64,000 nucleotides of DNA from GCA-016700035 sp964454845 (GTDB taxonomy: Bacteria; Patescibacteriota; Saccharimonadia; CAILAD01; GCA-016700035): positions 100,691 to 164,690 of the forward strand of contig CAYVVS010000001.1 of the NCBI GenBank assembly GCA_964454845.1, written 5' to 3'. The notes beneath the pieces are model-generated. The model made no database searches. It worked only from the letters and a program-made list of their open reading frames with translations, and had not been told where the DNA came from. Positions 1 through 8,220 of the stretch are shown in pieces; the stretch's first letter is position 1; each line of letters begins with the position of its first letter. The position numbers and the translations under genes are program-made.

Positions 1-992
1 CCCCTAAGCCAAAGACCGTCCGTCTCGATGATGATGCTTTGCAGAAATTTAAGGCGATTAATCATGTAGATACTTTGGCGACGAATTATTCAGCTGCCGG
101 AAAAGTAGTATTTCAATCCGCAAATCTTGATTCCGTGGTAAATGGCCCAGACCCTACGTACACAGAACTTAATAATTTTAAGCGACTGGCTGGTGATACT
201 TCTAAGATCACGGGGCTCGATCAGGTGGTTATCAATGAGGCGCTCGTAAATACGTTTGGTGTGAAAGACCCACAGAAAATGATTGGGCAGCAGATGACAG
301 TAAAGATCCCTAAGCTAGAAACAGCCGAAGGGACAGAAGAAGTTGAGCAGACCGCGAAAGTGGTGGCAGTGGTACGAACTGGTTCTGGTGCGGAAGTTTT
401 CTTAAGCCCGCAAGTGTTTCAGCGCGCCCAAGCACGTAGCTATAGTCAGGTAAAGCTCTTAACTGATGTGCAAGAGAATGTGCCGGCCGTCCGACGTTCG
501 ATAGAAAGCCAGGGCTTTACGACAACTTCACCAGTAGATACGTTGGAGCAGATTAACCAAGTCTTCTCAATTCTTACGATTCTTCTAGCGGGTTTTGGGG
601 CGATCGGTATGGTGATTGCAGTTTTGGGCATGATCAACACTCTTACCATCTCACTTTTGGAGCGCACGAAAGAGATTGGACTTTTAATTTCTCTCGGAGC
701 ACGTAAGAAGGACGTACGTAGACTGTTTGTGATTGAGGCCTTATTACTTTCTTTGATTGGTGGCATCGTTGGAATCCTTGGTGCTTGGCTTTTAGGTAAG
801 GGGATAAATACGGCAATTGCCAATCTTGCTCGCTCCCGTGGTGTAGAAGATGCTTTTTCCTTCTTCTTTATCCCGTTCTGGCTGATTCTCGCAATCTTTG
901 CATTTACGGCCACAATTGGTTTTCTCGTGGCATTTTTCCCGGCCCGACGAGCGAGTCGCATTAGCCCGATTGATGCGCTTCGACACGACTAA
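1..992 (+). CDS. ABC transporter permease, MacB/FtsX type (5' partial)
   Basis: This is the C-terminal part of an integral membrane permease. The frame is open to the left edge, so the true start lies outside the window. After a periplasmic-type (MacB-PCD) region there are three membrane segments: one around 'FGAIGMVIAVLGMINTL', one around 'IEALLLSLIGGIVGILGAWLL' in part, and a last one before the terminal 'PARRASRISPIDALR' motif, which is typical of MacB-like permeases. It is clearly paralogous to the permease at 46146-47429, which has the same ending and the same 'LLERT+EIGLLI' loop. The partner ATPase is probably upstream. Its substrate cannot be read from the sequence; in this family it is often a peptide, lipoprotein or drug. 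Confidence 0.9.
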   Translation, partial: PKPKTVRLDDDALQKFKAINHVDTLATNYSAAGKVVFQSANLDSVVNGPDPTYTELNNFKRLAGDTSKITGLDQVVINEALVNTFGVKDPQKMIGQQMTVKIPKLETAEGTEEVEQTAKVVAVVRTGSGAEVFLSPQVFQRAQARSYSQVKLLTDVQENVPAVRRSIESQGFTTTSPVDTLEQINQVFSILTILLAGFGAIGMVIAVLGMINTLTISLLERTKEIGLLISLGARKKDVRRLFVIEALLLSLIGGIVGILGAWLLGKGINTAIANLARSRGVEDAFSFFFIPFWLILAIFAFTATIGFLVAFFPARRASRISPIDALRHD

Positions 993-1032
993 ATCTGTTC
1001 GTAATATGTTTGCTTTTTAAGATATAAATGTT

Positions 1033-1058
1033 TATAGTGAGTGAGTGTTAGACTCACT
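1033..1058 (+). promoter_or_regulatory. -10 box and dyad overlapping the start of the Y-family polymerase gene
   Basis: TATAGT (1033-1038) lies 6 nt before the GTG start at 1045, so the transcript should begin at or next to the start codon. A 19-bp dyad (AGTGAGT, 5-nt spacer, ACTCACT; 1040-1058) covers the predicted transcription start. As DNA it could be an operator, and as RNA the 5' arm would mostly be missing. The dyad is seen directly; its operator role is inference. Confidence 0.45.
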
Positions 1059-2289
1059 TCTTACATCAGTTGAAGAATACCGTGTTATGTATCTCGATTT
1101 CGATTCATTCTTTGCTTCTGCGGAACAGCAGCGACGACCAGAGCTAAGGGGCCAGCCAGTTGGAGTGTGTCCATTTGTGTCTGATGGGGGGTGTATTGTG
1201 GCGGCTTCTAGAGAGGCCAAGCGCTTAGGCATAAAAACTGGGATGCGTGTATTTGAGGCCCGCCGACTGGCGCGAGATATTATATTAGTGCGAGATACTC
1301 CGGCTTACTATCGAGCAATTCATGCGCGTACGTTGAAAATTCTTGAGGACACGCCGTGTCGTGTGGTGGTACGCGGGATTGATGAAATGGCGCTGGTATT
1401 ACCTTCATATATGCGTACTCGAAAGGCTGGAGAAGATTTAGCGAATCATCTGAAGCAATCATTTTTAACGCAACTTGGTGAGGTGGTCACGGCATCTATG
1501 GGGCTGGCAGCAACGAGCTGGCAGGCTAAAATGGCGGCTTCTGCCAGAAAGCCCAATGGGTTTGTAGGCTTAGGCCAGTCGGACTATGAGGCGTTTTATG
1601 CGGGCCTCAAGCTAACAGACCTTACGGGGATTCGGTATCGCATGGCCCGCCGACTGTATGCGCTTGGCATTCATAATCCCTTGGAGCTTTATCAGGCACA
1701 GGAGCCATTATTAAGGAAGGCTTTTGGCGTAAACGGCACCAAGTGGTATCTCAGGTTGCGCGGTGTCGAGGTGGATGACCGTCCGCCTGCTATGAAGCAG
1801 TCAATCGGGCATCAGACGACTCTTATGCCGCGAGCAGCATTTTCTTTTAGTGAATTAGAGGCGGTGATGGGTGCCATGATGTTGAAGGTTGGTTATCGGC
1901 TGCGGGCTACCGATCGTGGCGCGCGAGGGATGGTAGTTGCTGTACGATTTCTTGATGGAAGTGGCTGGCATGGAGTGGCGCGTCATTTGCAGTTACTCGT
2001 GAGTCATCGAGACCTTGTGGTGGCCGGCGGCAAGATCTTGCAGCAACTCCAGAGGCAGTTTCGGCCAGTGAAAAAGCTCAGTATTACTACGTTTGATCTT
2101 GTAGCTACCGGTCAGATGTCATTACTGGAAGGTGCTGAGCGAGACAGTGACGTATCAGGGGCGCTTGATTACTTACGAAAAAAATATGGTGCGCATGCAG
2201 TGCGATTGGCTTCTTCGATGCGTGATGAGATTTTTCCAGATCGTATAGGCTTTGGTGCTCCAGAAAGTTTACTTCTGCCAGAAGAGTGA
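1045..2289 (+). CDS. dinB: Y-family DNA polymerase (DinB/Pol IV-like)
   Basis: Translesion DNA polymerase of the UmuC/DinB superfamily, 414 residues, which is a normal length. The palm catalytic carboxylates are present: D18 in 'YLDFDSFFAS' and D113/E114 in 'RGIDEM'. The little-finger region follows after about residue 235. I prefer the GTG start at 1045 because a stop codon immediately precedes it, the first beta strand needs residues upstream of the internal ATG at 1087, and a -10 box sits 6 nt before it. No Shine-Dalgarno is visible, consistent with a leaderless message. It stands alone between the ABC permease and tRNA-Val. It could equally be named a generic ImpB/MucB/SamB family protein. 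Confidence 0.88.
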   Translation: MLDSLLTSVEEYRVMYLDFDSFFASAEQQRRPELRGQPVGVCPFVSDGGCIVAASREAKRLGIKTGMRVFEARRLARDIILVRDTPAYYRAIHARTLKILEDTPCRVVVRGIDEMALVLPSYMRTRKAGEDLANHLKQSFLTQLGEVVTASMGLAATSWQAKMAASARKPNGFVGLGQSDYEAFYAGLKLTDLTGIRYRMARRLYALGIHNPLELYQAQEPLLRKAFGVNGTKWYLRLRGVEVDDRPPAMKQSIGHQTTLMPRAAFSFSELEAVMGAMMLKVGYRLRATDRGARGMVVAVRFLDGSGWHGVARHLQLLVSHRDLVVAGGKILQQLQRQFRPVKKLSITTFDLVATGQMSLLEGAERDSDVSGALDYLRKKYGAHAVRLASSMRDEIFPDRIGFGAPESLLLPEE

Positions 2290-2337
2290 AGCTTGAAAAA
2301 AAGCGCTTTTTCAGATATGATAACCCCGCTTTTAGAT

Positions 2338-2414
2338 GGGTCCTTAGCTCAGTTGGCTAGAGCGCTTCCTTGACGTGGAAGAGGTCAGAGGTTCGAGTCC
2401 TCTAGGACCCACCA
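2338..2414 (+). tRNA. tRNA-Val (anticodon GAC)
   Basis: A full cloverleaf can be drawn. The acceptor stem GGGTCCT pairs with AGGACCC and the discriminator is A. The D-arm GCTC/GAGC, anticodon stem CTTCC/GGAAG with loop TTGACGT, and T-arm AGAGG/CCTCT all close. The anticodon GAC reads GUC valine codons. The 3' CCA is encoded. A short A/T-rich hairpin lies just upstream at about 2295-2312 after the polymerase gene. Confidence 0.95.
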
Positions 2415-2437
2415 TTTGAATAGTTTATACTAAGTAC

Positions 2438-2605
2438 ATAAATGAATAGGGCGTAAAAAAGTAGCCTCACCATCTACTTAAGGCCTCGTAGCTACGGGCG
2501 TAACACGTAGCACAACAGTGATTTACCTTTCCTGGTAAGTAAGTCTGGTGGAACCCCCCAAAGTATTGGGGCCAGACGCATCGGGATAGGTGTTTTTATT
2601 TAAAT
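2438..2605 (+). promoter_or_regulatory. T-box-like tRNA-sensing leader upstream of thrS
   Basis: The leader starts about 7 nt after a TATACT box (2426-2431). It can be folded into T-box elements. A very short Stem I (AAGTAG 2459-2464 with CTACTT 2474-2479) has a 9-nt loop carrying ACC, a threonine codon, at 2469-2471. A Stem III-like hairpin lies at 2521-2540. An antiterminator-type helix GTCTGG (2543-2548)/CCAGAC (2572-2577) has the 7-nt bulge TGGAACC (2549-2555) and an upper stem CCCC/GGGG. The bulge matches the T-box consensus UGGNACC, with N=A to pair a U discriminator. Codon and downstream gene agree on threonine. I see no clear intrinsic terminator, so control may be translational. The fold was made by eye. 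Confidence 0.72.
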
Positions 2606-2622
2606 GAGAGTAGGAGATAAAG

Positions 2623-4425
2623 ATGAGCGATAATATACATGCAATGCGACATAGTGCGGCTCACGTATTGGCGGTTGCACTGCAGAGACTCTATCCAGAA
2701 GCAAAGTTTGGGGTGGGGCCAGTAATTGAGCATGGTTTTTACTATGATGTGGCTTTCGAGGAAGCTATATCAGATAAGGATCTTAAGAAGATTCAAAAAG
2801 AGATGCGCTCTATTGTGAAGCGTAATTTGCCGATTGAGCATGAGGAATGGCCCATCGAGCGGGCGATTGAATTCTTTCAAGAGAATGGCCAGCCGTTCAA
2901 GGTTGAGTTATTGCGAGATTTACAACAGCATGGTACAACAAGCATAAGAAATATAGACTCTTCAGACCTTGGCGTTGATGATGCTGATGAAAAAATAACA
3001 ACGGTATCGGTGTATAAAATTGGTGATTTTGTAGACCTCTGTCGGGGGCCTCATGTTGAAAGTACTGGGCAAATTGGGACGTTTGAATTGACCCGTTTGG
3101 CGGGAGCATATTGGCGCGGAGATGAGTCTCGCGATCAATTACAGCGAGTATATGGCATAGCTTTTGAATCGGAGGAAGAGCTTGAAAAGCATAAAGCCAT
3201 GCTAGAGCTTGCGAAGGAGCGAGATCATCGTAAACTGGGACGTGAGCTTGACCTGTTTACGTTTTCTGAACTAGTGGGCCCTGGACTCCCACTATGGACC
3301 CCGAGGGGAACGGTAATTCGCAATCAGCTAGATGCATTTGTACAAGAGCTGCGCGCTGAGTATGGTTTTGAGGAAGTAACCATACCACACATTACTAAGA
3401 AAGAACTGTATATGCGCAGTGGCCATTGGGATAAGTTTGAAGATGAACTATTTAAAATTACCTCGCGTGATGGACACGAGTTTGCTTTAAAGCCAATGAA
3501 TTGCCCGCATCACACTCAAATCTTTGATTCTCGACCACGCAGCTATCGAGAGATGCCGGTGCGTTACCGCGAGACAACGATGGTGTACCGCGATGAGCAG
3601 AGCGGTGAGCTACACGGTCTTTCGCGTGTACGTTCTATTACGCAGGATGATGCCCATACTTTTTGCCGACCAAGTCAGGTTGAAGATGAAGTGATGAATG
3701 TCTGGAATGTGATCGAACAGTATTGGAAGGCATTTGGAGTAAGCTTGCGAGTGCGTCTATCTACGCATGACCCGAAGAATATGAAGGGCTATCTAGGGAC
3801 TGAGCGGCAGTGGGAGTCGGCCGTAGCACAGTTGCAATCGGTGATTGAGCGTAAGGGCGTGGAGTTTGAGCTCGGCGAAGGTGAGGCGGCTTTTTATGGA
3901 CCAAAGATCGACTTTATAGGTTCGGATGCACTTGGCAGGGAGTTTCAAGCTTCAACTGTTCAGCTAGATTTTAATATGCCGGAGCGCTTTGATTTGGCTT
4001 GCATTGACGAGAGCGGAGCTCGCGAAACAGTTGTGATGATTCATTGTGCGATTGCTGGCTCGGTTGAACGTAGTATTGTTTTGCTGCTTGAACATTTTGG
4101 TGGCAACTTTCCAGTTTGGCTTGCGCCACAACAAGTAGCGGTCCTGCCAATCTCTGAGAAATTTATAGATTATGCTGATAAAATTACAACAAAATTGAAA
4201 GAACAAGGCATTAGGGTTGATGTAAGTGCCGAGAATGAGTCGCTCGGTAAGCGAATACGGTCAGCAGAAGTAAGAAAAATACCATATACGCTCATTGTTG
4301 GAGAGAAAGAGGTAGCTGATGGGATGGTCGCTGTGCGAAGATTTGGTGAGGGTGATTTGGGAGCTATGAAGGCAGATGAATTTACAGAAAAGATCACCAA
4401 AGAAATCCGCAGCCGCAGCCTCTAG
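2623..4425 (+). CDS. thrS: Threonyl-tRNA synthetase, lacking the TGS domain
   Basis: Class II synthetase charging tRNA-Thr. The 600-residue protein begins directly with the N2 editing domain: H10 and H14 of the HxxxH pair, with the Cys/His pair in 'DLCRGPH'. The N-terminal TGS domain of typical 640-residue ThrRS is absent. The catalytic core follows with zinc ligand C294 in 'MNCPHH', motif 2 'MVYRDEQSGELHGL', motif 3 around 'AGSVERSIVLLLEHFGG' and a C-terminal anticodon-binding domain from about residue 505. ATG 2623 has a Shine-Dalgarno GGAG 8-10 nt upstream. The leader looks like a threonine T-box, and the 3' end overlaps miaA by 50 nt. Confidence 0.97.
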   Translation: MSDNIHAMRHSAAHVLAVALQRLYPEAKFGVGPVIEHGFYYDVAFEEAISDKDLKKIQKEMRSIVKRNLPIEHEEWPIERAIEFFQENGQPFKVELLRDLQQHGTTSIRNIDSSDLGVDDADEKITTVSVYKIGDFVDLCRGPHVESTGQIGTFELTRLAGAYWRGDESRDQLQRVYGIAFESEEELEKHKAMLELAKERDHRKLGRELDLFTFSELVGPGLPLWTPRGTVIRNQLDAFVQELRAEYGFEEVTIPHITKKELYMRSGHWDKFEDELFKITSRDGHEFALKPMNCPHHTQIFDSRPRSYREMPVRYRETTMVYRDEQSGELHGLSRVRSITQDDAHTFCRPSQVEDEVMNVWNVIEQYWKAFGVSLRVRLSTHDPKNMKGYLGTERQWESAVAQLQSVIERKGVEFELGEGEAAFYGPKIDFIGSDALGREFQASTVQLDFNMPERFDLACIDESGARETVVMIHCAIAGSVERSIVLLLEHFGGNFPVWLAPQQVAVLPISEKFIDYADKITTKLKEQGIRVDVSAENESLGKRIRSAEVRKIPYTLIVGEKEVADGMVAVRRFGEGDLGAMKADEFTEKITKEIRSRSL

Positions 4426-5290
4426 CTCTCAGGGCAAGCTTTTAGCAATTGTTGGGCCAACTGCGGCCGGCAAAACAGGCATTGCACTGAGTTTAGCCAA
4501 GCTATGCCCAATTGAAGTTATTTGTGCGGACTCTCGTACTATCTATCAAGGGATGGACGTTGGCACGGCAAAGCCAACATTTGAGGAGCGAGCCCAGGTG
4601 CCTCACTGGGGCTTAGATCTGATTGAGCCCGGTGGGTCGTATTCGGCAGCTCAGTTCGTAAGTTATGCAGAGCAGAAAATGCGAGAAATATGGAGCAGGG
4701 GGAATGCAGCTGTAATAGTTGGTGGAAGTGGGATGTATATTGATGCGCTACTTTTTGGCTACAAGTTCCGAACGCCAACTTCACCGCAGCAAGATTATAG
4801 CTTGATGTCGCATGACGAGCTCTTGGGACTAGCGCAAAAGCAGTATCCTATTGAGATAAGTCATATTGATGTAAAAAATAAACGAAGATTAGTGCAGTTA
4901 TTGGAGAAGGGGCCCACCGACTACTCAGATCGCCAGCGTCTAAAATATACTGTAAAAATCATCGGTATTGACCCATCTAGGACTAATCTCCAGGTAAGGA
5001 TTGAAAAACGAACGAGACAAATGTTGGAACAAGGATTTGTTCAAGAATGTGAATCATTAGCTAAGGCGTACGGCGTGAGCTGTTTTGCACTCCAGACCAC
5101 CGGATACGCTGCTGTAGTAAGCTACATGCAGGGGCGGCTCAGCTATGATGATATGTATCAAAAAATAGTGGCTGACACCAAGAAGCTGGCTAAGAAGCAG
5201 CGAACATGGTTCCAGCGTAATCCTTTTATAGAATGGTCCGCCGATGAAGATGAAGCCCTCGCATTTGCAGCCTCCTACTTACAGGCCTAA
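4376..5290 (+). CDS. miaA: tRNA dimethylallyltransferase
   Basis: Transfers a dimethylallyl group to N6 of A37 in tRNAs reading UNN codons. The P-loop GPTAAGKT is at residues 27-34, followed by the family signature 'DSRTIYQGMDVGTAKP' and, near the C-terminus, 'KKQRTWFQRN'. At 304 residues it is full length. The chosen ATG lies inside thrS, giving a 50-nt overlap in another frame and about 20 polar residues before the first strand. A start further downstream is possible, but no good alternative codon is seen before the P-loop. Translation is probably coupled to thrS. Confidence 0.95.
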   Translation: MNLQKRSPKKSAAAASSSQGKLLAIVGPTAAGKTGIALSLAKLCPIEVICADSRTIYQGMDVGTAKPTFEERAQVPHWGLDLIEPGGSYSAAQFVSYAEQKMREIWSRGNAAVIVGGSGMYIDALLFGYKFRTPTSPQQDYSLMSHDELLGLAQKQYPIEISHIDVKNKRRLVQLLEKGPTDYSDRQRLKYTVKIIGIDPSRTNLQVRIEKRTRQMLEQGFVQECESLAKAYGVSCFALQTTGYAAVVSYMQGRLSYDDMYQKIVADTKKLAKKQRTWFQRNPFIEWSADEDEALAFAASYLQA

Positions 5291-5307
5291 CAAGGTACAA
5301 TAGGGAT

Positions 5308-6660
5308 ATGAAGCGTTTGCGAAATGTATTAGGAATTACTGCAGGCAAGGCAGCCAATCGTTCTATGAAAATGCTTGGCCGGCATAGCACTGCGCTTCCA
5401 GGCTTTGTTGCTGAGCGCATAGGAAGCCAGCCGCTGGAGCACTACATGCGTAAACGTAGGTATGTAAAAACAATCTTGGTTACTGGAACAAACGGCAAGA
5501 CAACAACTACTATGTTGATCGCGAGTGTGTTTCGCGAGGCTGGCTATGAAGTAGTCAATAATGGGTCTGGATCAAATCTGACTCGTGGCGTACTAACTAC
5601 CTTACTGGATGATAAACGTCAGGGCGATGGCTCAGTGCTGCTTCTGGAGGTGGATGAAGCTAGTATGCCGGCAGTTTGTAAGGCTACAAAACCGGATATT
5701 ATTGTTGTATCAAACATTTTTCGCGATCAGCTTGATAGATACGGAGAAGTGGACACGACAAGGAAGCTACTAGAACGTGCTCTTGGCTTTGCCGTAGATG
5801 CACAGCTCATCCTTTGTGCTGATGATCCGCATGTAGCTCGATTGGGGCTAGAGGAAGGTCGAGCCGTCAGCTATTTTGGTTTGAATGCATCTGGCATAAA
5901 GGCATTACCGCATGATCACGCCAGCGATGTACCACTTAGCCCGGCGACTGGGGCGCCACTTGTGTACTCCCGTCGATATTTCGGACATGTCGGTAAATAT
6001 AAGGCGACCGACGGCAGCTTTGCCCGGCCAAACCCAGATGTCTCTGTGGAGTCGATATCGCGTGAATTGCATGCGCAAGTGGTTACGATGAAGCTACGCG
6101 GGTATGATCAGCCGCTGGTAATCAGAAGTGGCCTTGCGGGAACGTATAACACCTATAATTTAGCCGCAGCAGTGGCGGTAGCTAGCTCTTGCGGACTTGA
6201 TATGGGGCAGGTAACAAAAGCTTTGCAATATAAAAATACAGCCTTTGGTCGCCAGGAGACATTGCATTTTGAAGGGAAGCGTTGTACGTTTTTGCTCATT
6301 AAAAATCCGACCGGCTTTAACCAGGTGATTCAGTCATTCTTTCAGGAGGGAACTACTAGCCCAGCTTTGATTGTAATTAATGATAATTTTGCTGATGGGA
6401 AAGATATATCTTGGCTATGGGATGCGGCTCTTGAGGATCTAGCTACTACTGGTCAGATTATTGTTTCAGGATTGCGCGCCTACGATATGGCATTACGCCT
6501 TGAGTACGCTGGTAGGAAGTGTCGAGTAATTGAAGACCCTATTCGGGCTCTGCGCACACTTGCTAAAAGTGATGCCGAAGAAGTTTTGGTGTTGCCGACA
6601 TATACCGCACTTCTAGAGATGCGCAAAAAGCTCGCCCTCAAATTGGAGCACAGCTCATGA
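5308..6660 (+). CDS. murT: Lipid II isoglutaminyl synthase subunit MurT (Mur ligase family)
   Basis: ATP-dependent Mur ligase-like subunit that, with GatD, amidates the alpha-carboxyl of D-Glu in the lipid II stem peptide. The P-loop 'GTNGKTTTT', the 'NNGSGSNLTRG' motif and the C-terminal MurT signature 'NDNFADGKDISWLWD' are all present. The position that carries a Cys4 zinc ribbon in family members I know reads 'SDVPLSPATG' and 'KYKATDGSFARP', so all four cysteines are replaced. A TACAAT box (5296-5301) lies 6 nt before the ATG, so the mRNA is probably leaderless. It overlaps gatD by 4 nt. Confidence 0.94.
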   Translation: MKRLRNVLGITAGKAANRSMKMLGRHSTALPGFVAERIGSQPLEHYMRKRRYVKTILVTGTNGKTTTTMLIASVFREAGYEVVNNGSGSNLTRGVLTTLLDDKRQGDGSVLLLEVDEASMPAVCKATKPDIIVVSNIFRDQLDRYGEVDTTRKLLERALGFAVDAQLILCADDPHVARLGLEEGRAVSYFGLNASGIKALPHDHASDVPLSPATGAPLVYSRRYFGHVGKYKATDGSFARPNPDVSVESISRELHAQVVTMKLRGYDQPLVIRSGLAGTYNTYNLAAAVAVASSCGLDMGQVTKALQYKNTAFGRQETLHFEGKRCTFLLIKNPTGFNQVIQSFFQEGTTSPALIVINDNFADGKDISWLWDAALEDLATTGQIIVSGLRAYDMALRLEYAGRKCRVIEDPIRALRTLAKSDAEEVLVLPTYTALLEMRKKLALKLEHSS

Positions 6661-7376
6661 CGCGCACACAAAAAATTACCATCCTTTACTTGTATCCCCA
6701 TGAGATGAATACCTATGGTGATTGGGGGAATGTGCTGGTTTTGCAGAAACGTTTGGAGTGGAGAGGTTACTCGGTTGAGCTAGTAGAACATAGGCCTGGT
6801 GATGCCCTTAAGATTAAGCCGCATTTGATATTCTTTGGCGGCGGTCAGGACAGTGGCCAGGGGCTAATTTTGCAGGATCTTCAACGTGTAGCTGATCGGT
6901 TAAGGTCTTGGATTGAAGGTGGTGTGCCGGTTCTAGCTATCTGCGGAGGATACCAGCTATTGGGGCGCGAGTTTATCACGCATTCAGGTGAAGAGCTTCA
7001 GGGTGTTGGCGCACTGCCGGTTACCACTGTTGCTGAATCTGAGCGGTTGATAGGTAATGTAGTGCTTCGAAGTGATGTGTTTGGTGAGGTAGTAGGATTT
7101 GAGAATCATTCAGGTCGTACGTCTTTTCTTCAGGAAGAGGAGGAGGCTCTGGGAAAAGTTCAAAAGGGCGGCGGCAATAATGGTATCGACGGAAAAGAGG
7201 GGATTATCTATAAATCAACCATTGGTACATACCTGCATGGGCCACTTTTACCCAAAAACCCTCAAGTAGCTGACTGGCTTATTGCAAAAGCACTGGGAGT
7301 TTCGAACAAAGAATTAGTTCAGCTTCCAGACACTTTTGTTGCTCAAGCACGAGCAGCAGTAACAAGAAAAAAGTAG
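6657..7376 (+). CDS. gatD: Lipid II isoglutaminyl synthase glutaminase subunit GatD
   Basis: Class I glutamine amidotransferase (CobB/CobQ-like) that supplies ammonia to MurT. The nucleophile C96 sits in 'LAICGGYQLLG' and the catalytic H194 in 'TYLHGPLLPKNP'. The oxyanion region 'FFGGGQD' lies near residue 60. Length, 239 residues, fits GatD. The start codon overlaps the murT stop in an ATGA arrangement, indicating coupled translation of a two-subunit enzyme. Confidence 0.94.
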   Translation: MTRTQKITILYLYPHEMNTYGDWGNVLVLQKRLEWRGYSVELVEHRPGDALKIKPHLIFFGGGQDSGQGLILQDLQRVADRLRSWIEGGVPVLAICGGYQLLGREFITHSGEELQGVGALPVTTVAESERLIGNVVLRSDVFGEVVGFENHSGRTSFLQEEEEALGKVQKGGGNNGIDGKEGIIYKSTIGTYLHGPLLPKNPQVADWLIAKALGVSNKELVQLPDTFVAQARAAVTRKK

Positions 7377-7438
7377 CTGTACTCACTTGAAGTGCATATA
7401 GGTTCAGTTTTTTTGTGCACTAAACTTCTCGATATGTG

Positions 7439-7468
7439 TTGAGCTTCTGAATCTATTTCGTGTACACT
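7439..7468 (+). promoter_or_regulatory. Sigma70-type promoter for the HTH regulator at 7503
   Basis: TTGAGC (7439-7444) and TACACT (7463-7468) are separated by 18 nt. The predicted start near 7475 excludes the upstream GTG at 7470 and favours the ATG at 7503, which has GAGGGA about 10 nt upstream. Confidence 0.5.
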
Positions 7469-7502
7469 AGTGAGTAAGAAAAATATTGAGGGAATCTGCC
7501 AT

Positions 7503-8213
7503 ATGCAAATCGAGTCGCTTTTTGGTTCAAAGACCCGGGTAAAATTATTGAGCCTTTTTTATAACAACCCCGAGCGCCCGTTTTATGTGCGGGAGATTAC
7601 CCGTAAGATTAATGAGCAGATTAACTCAGTACGTCGTGAACTCCAGAACCTTCTCAATATTGGGATTGTAAAATCTGTTAATCAGTCAAATCGTCTGTAT
7701 TACGAGATAGACCCATCGTTTAAATTTCACGGTGAGCTGATGTCGATATTTCAGCGAATTCCTGCAAAATCTAAAGAGATTCGTGAAACGAAGGAAGAAG
7801 ATCAGATCTTAAAGAAGATCCAGAAAGCTGGAAATGTAAAAGTACTCTTCCTATCCGGTGCTTTTGTACGTGGCAGTATGCAAAACGTCGACATCTTCAT
7901 TGTGGGCGATATGAATAAAGCCAAGTTAGCTCAAGTAATTGGTGATATGGAGACGGCTATGAATCGTGAGCTTAACTACACGGCTTTCAGGTTAGAGGAT
8001 TTTGATTATCGACGTAATTTGAATGACCGATTCCTGCTCGATATGCTTGATGCTCGCAAGATCGTATTGCGTGATGACCTCAAAATATTTGATAAAGCAA
8101 CCAAGCAACCTGCAGATGAGGTGGAGCCAACTGGCCCGGTACAAGTTAATGTTTCAGCGCCGCATCCGGAAATCACTACCGAAGAAGCAATTCGTATGGC
8201 GGAGTTAGGCTAG
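7503..8213 (+). CDS. HTH regulator with C-terminal nucleotidyltransferase-like domain
   Basis: The first roughly 80 residues form a winged helix (ArsR/MarR type) with 'GSKTRVKLLSLFY' and 'YVREITRKINEQINSVRREL'. After a linker, 'LSGAFVRGSMQNVDIFIVGD' resembles the GS...DxD core of MNT-type nucleotidyltransferases. The carboxylate pattern is degenerate, so catalysis is doubtful. It probably acts as a DNA-binding protein with a ligand-sensing domain. I start at ATG 7503 because the upstream GTG lies inside the promoter. It is followed after 7 nt by an AI-2E-type permease, which it may share a transcript with. Confidence 0.72.
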   Translation: MQIESLFGSKTRVKLLSLFYNNPERPFYVREITRKINEQINSVRRELQNLLNIGIVKSVNQSNRLYYEIDPSFKFHGELMSIFQRIPAKSKEIRETKEEDQILKKIQKAGNVKVLFLSGAFVRGSMQNVDIFIVGDMNKAKLAQVIGDMETAMNRELNYTAFRLEDFDYRRNLNDRFLLDMLDARKIVLRDDLKIFDKATKQPADEVEPTGPVQVNVSAPHPEITTEEAIRMAELG

Positions 8214-8220
8214 GTATATT

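Noticed and set aside
446..961. Minus-strand ORF of 171 codons
   Set aside because: It is a shadow of the ABC permease frame with a biased, low-complexity composition and no start signals.
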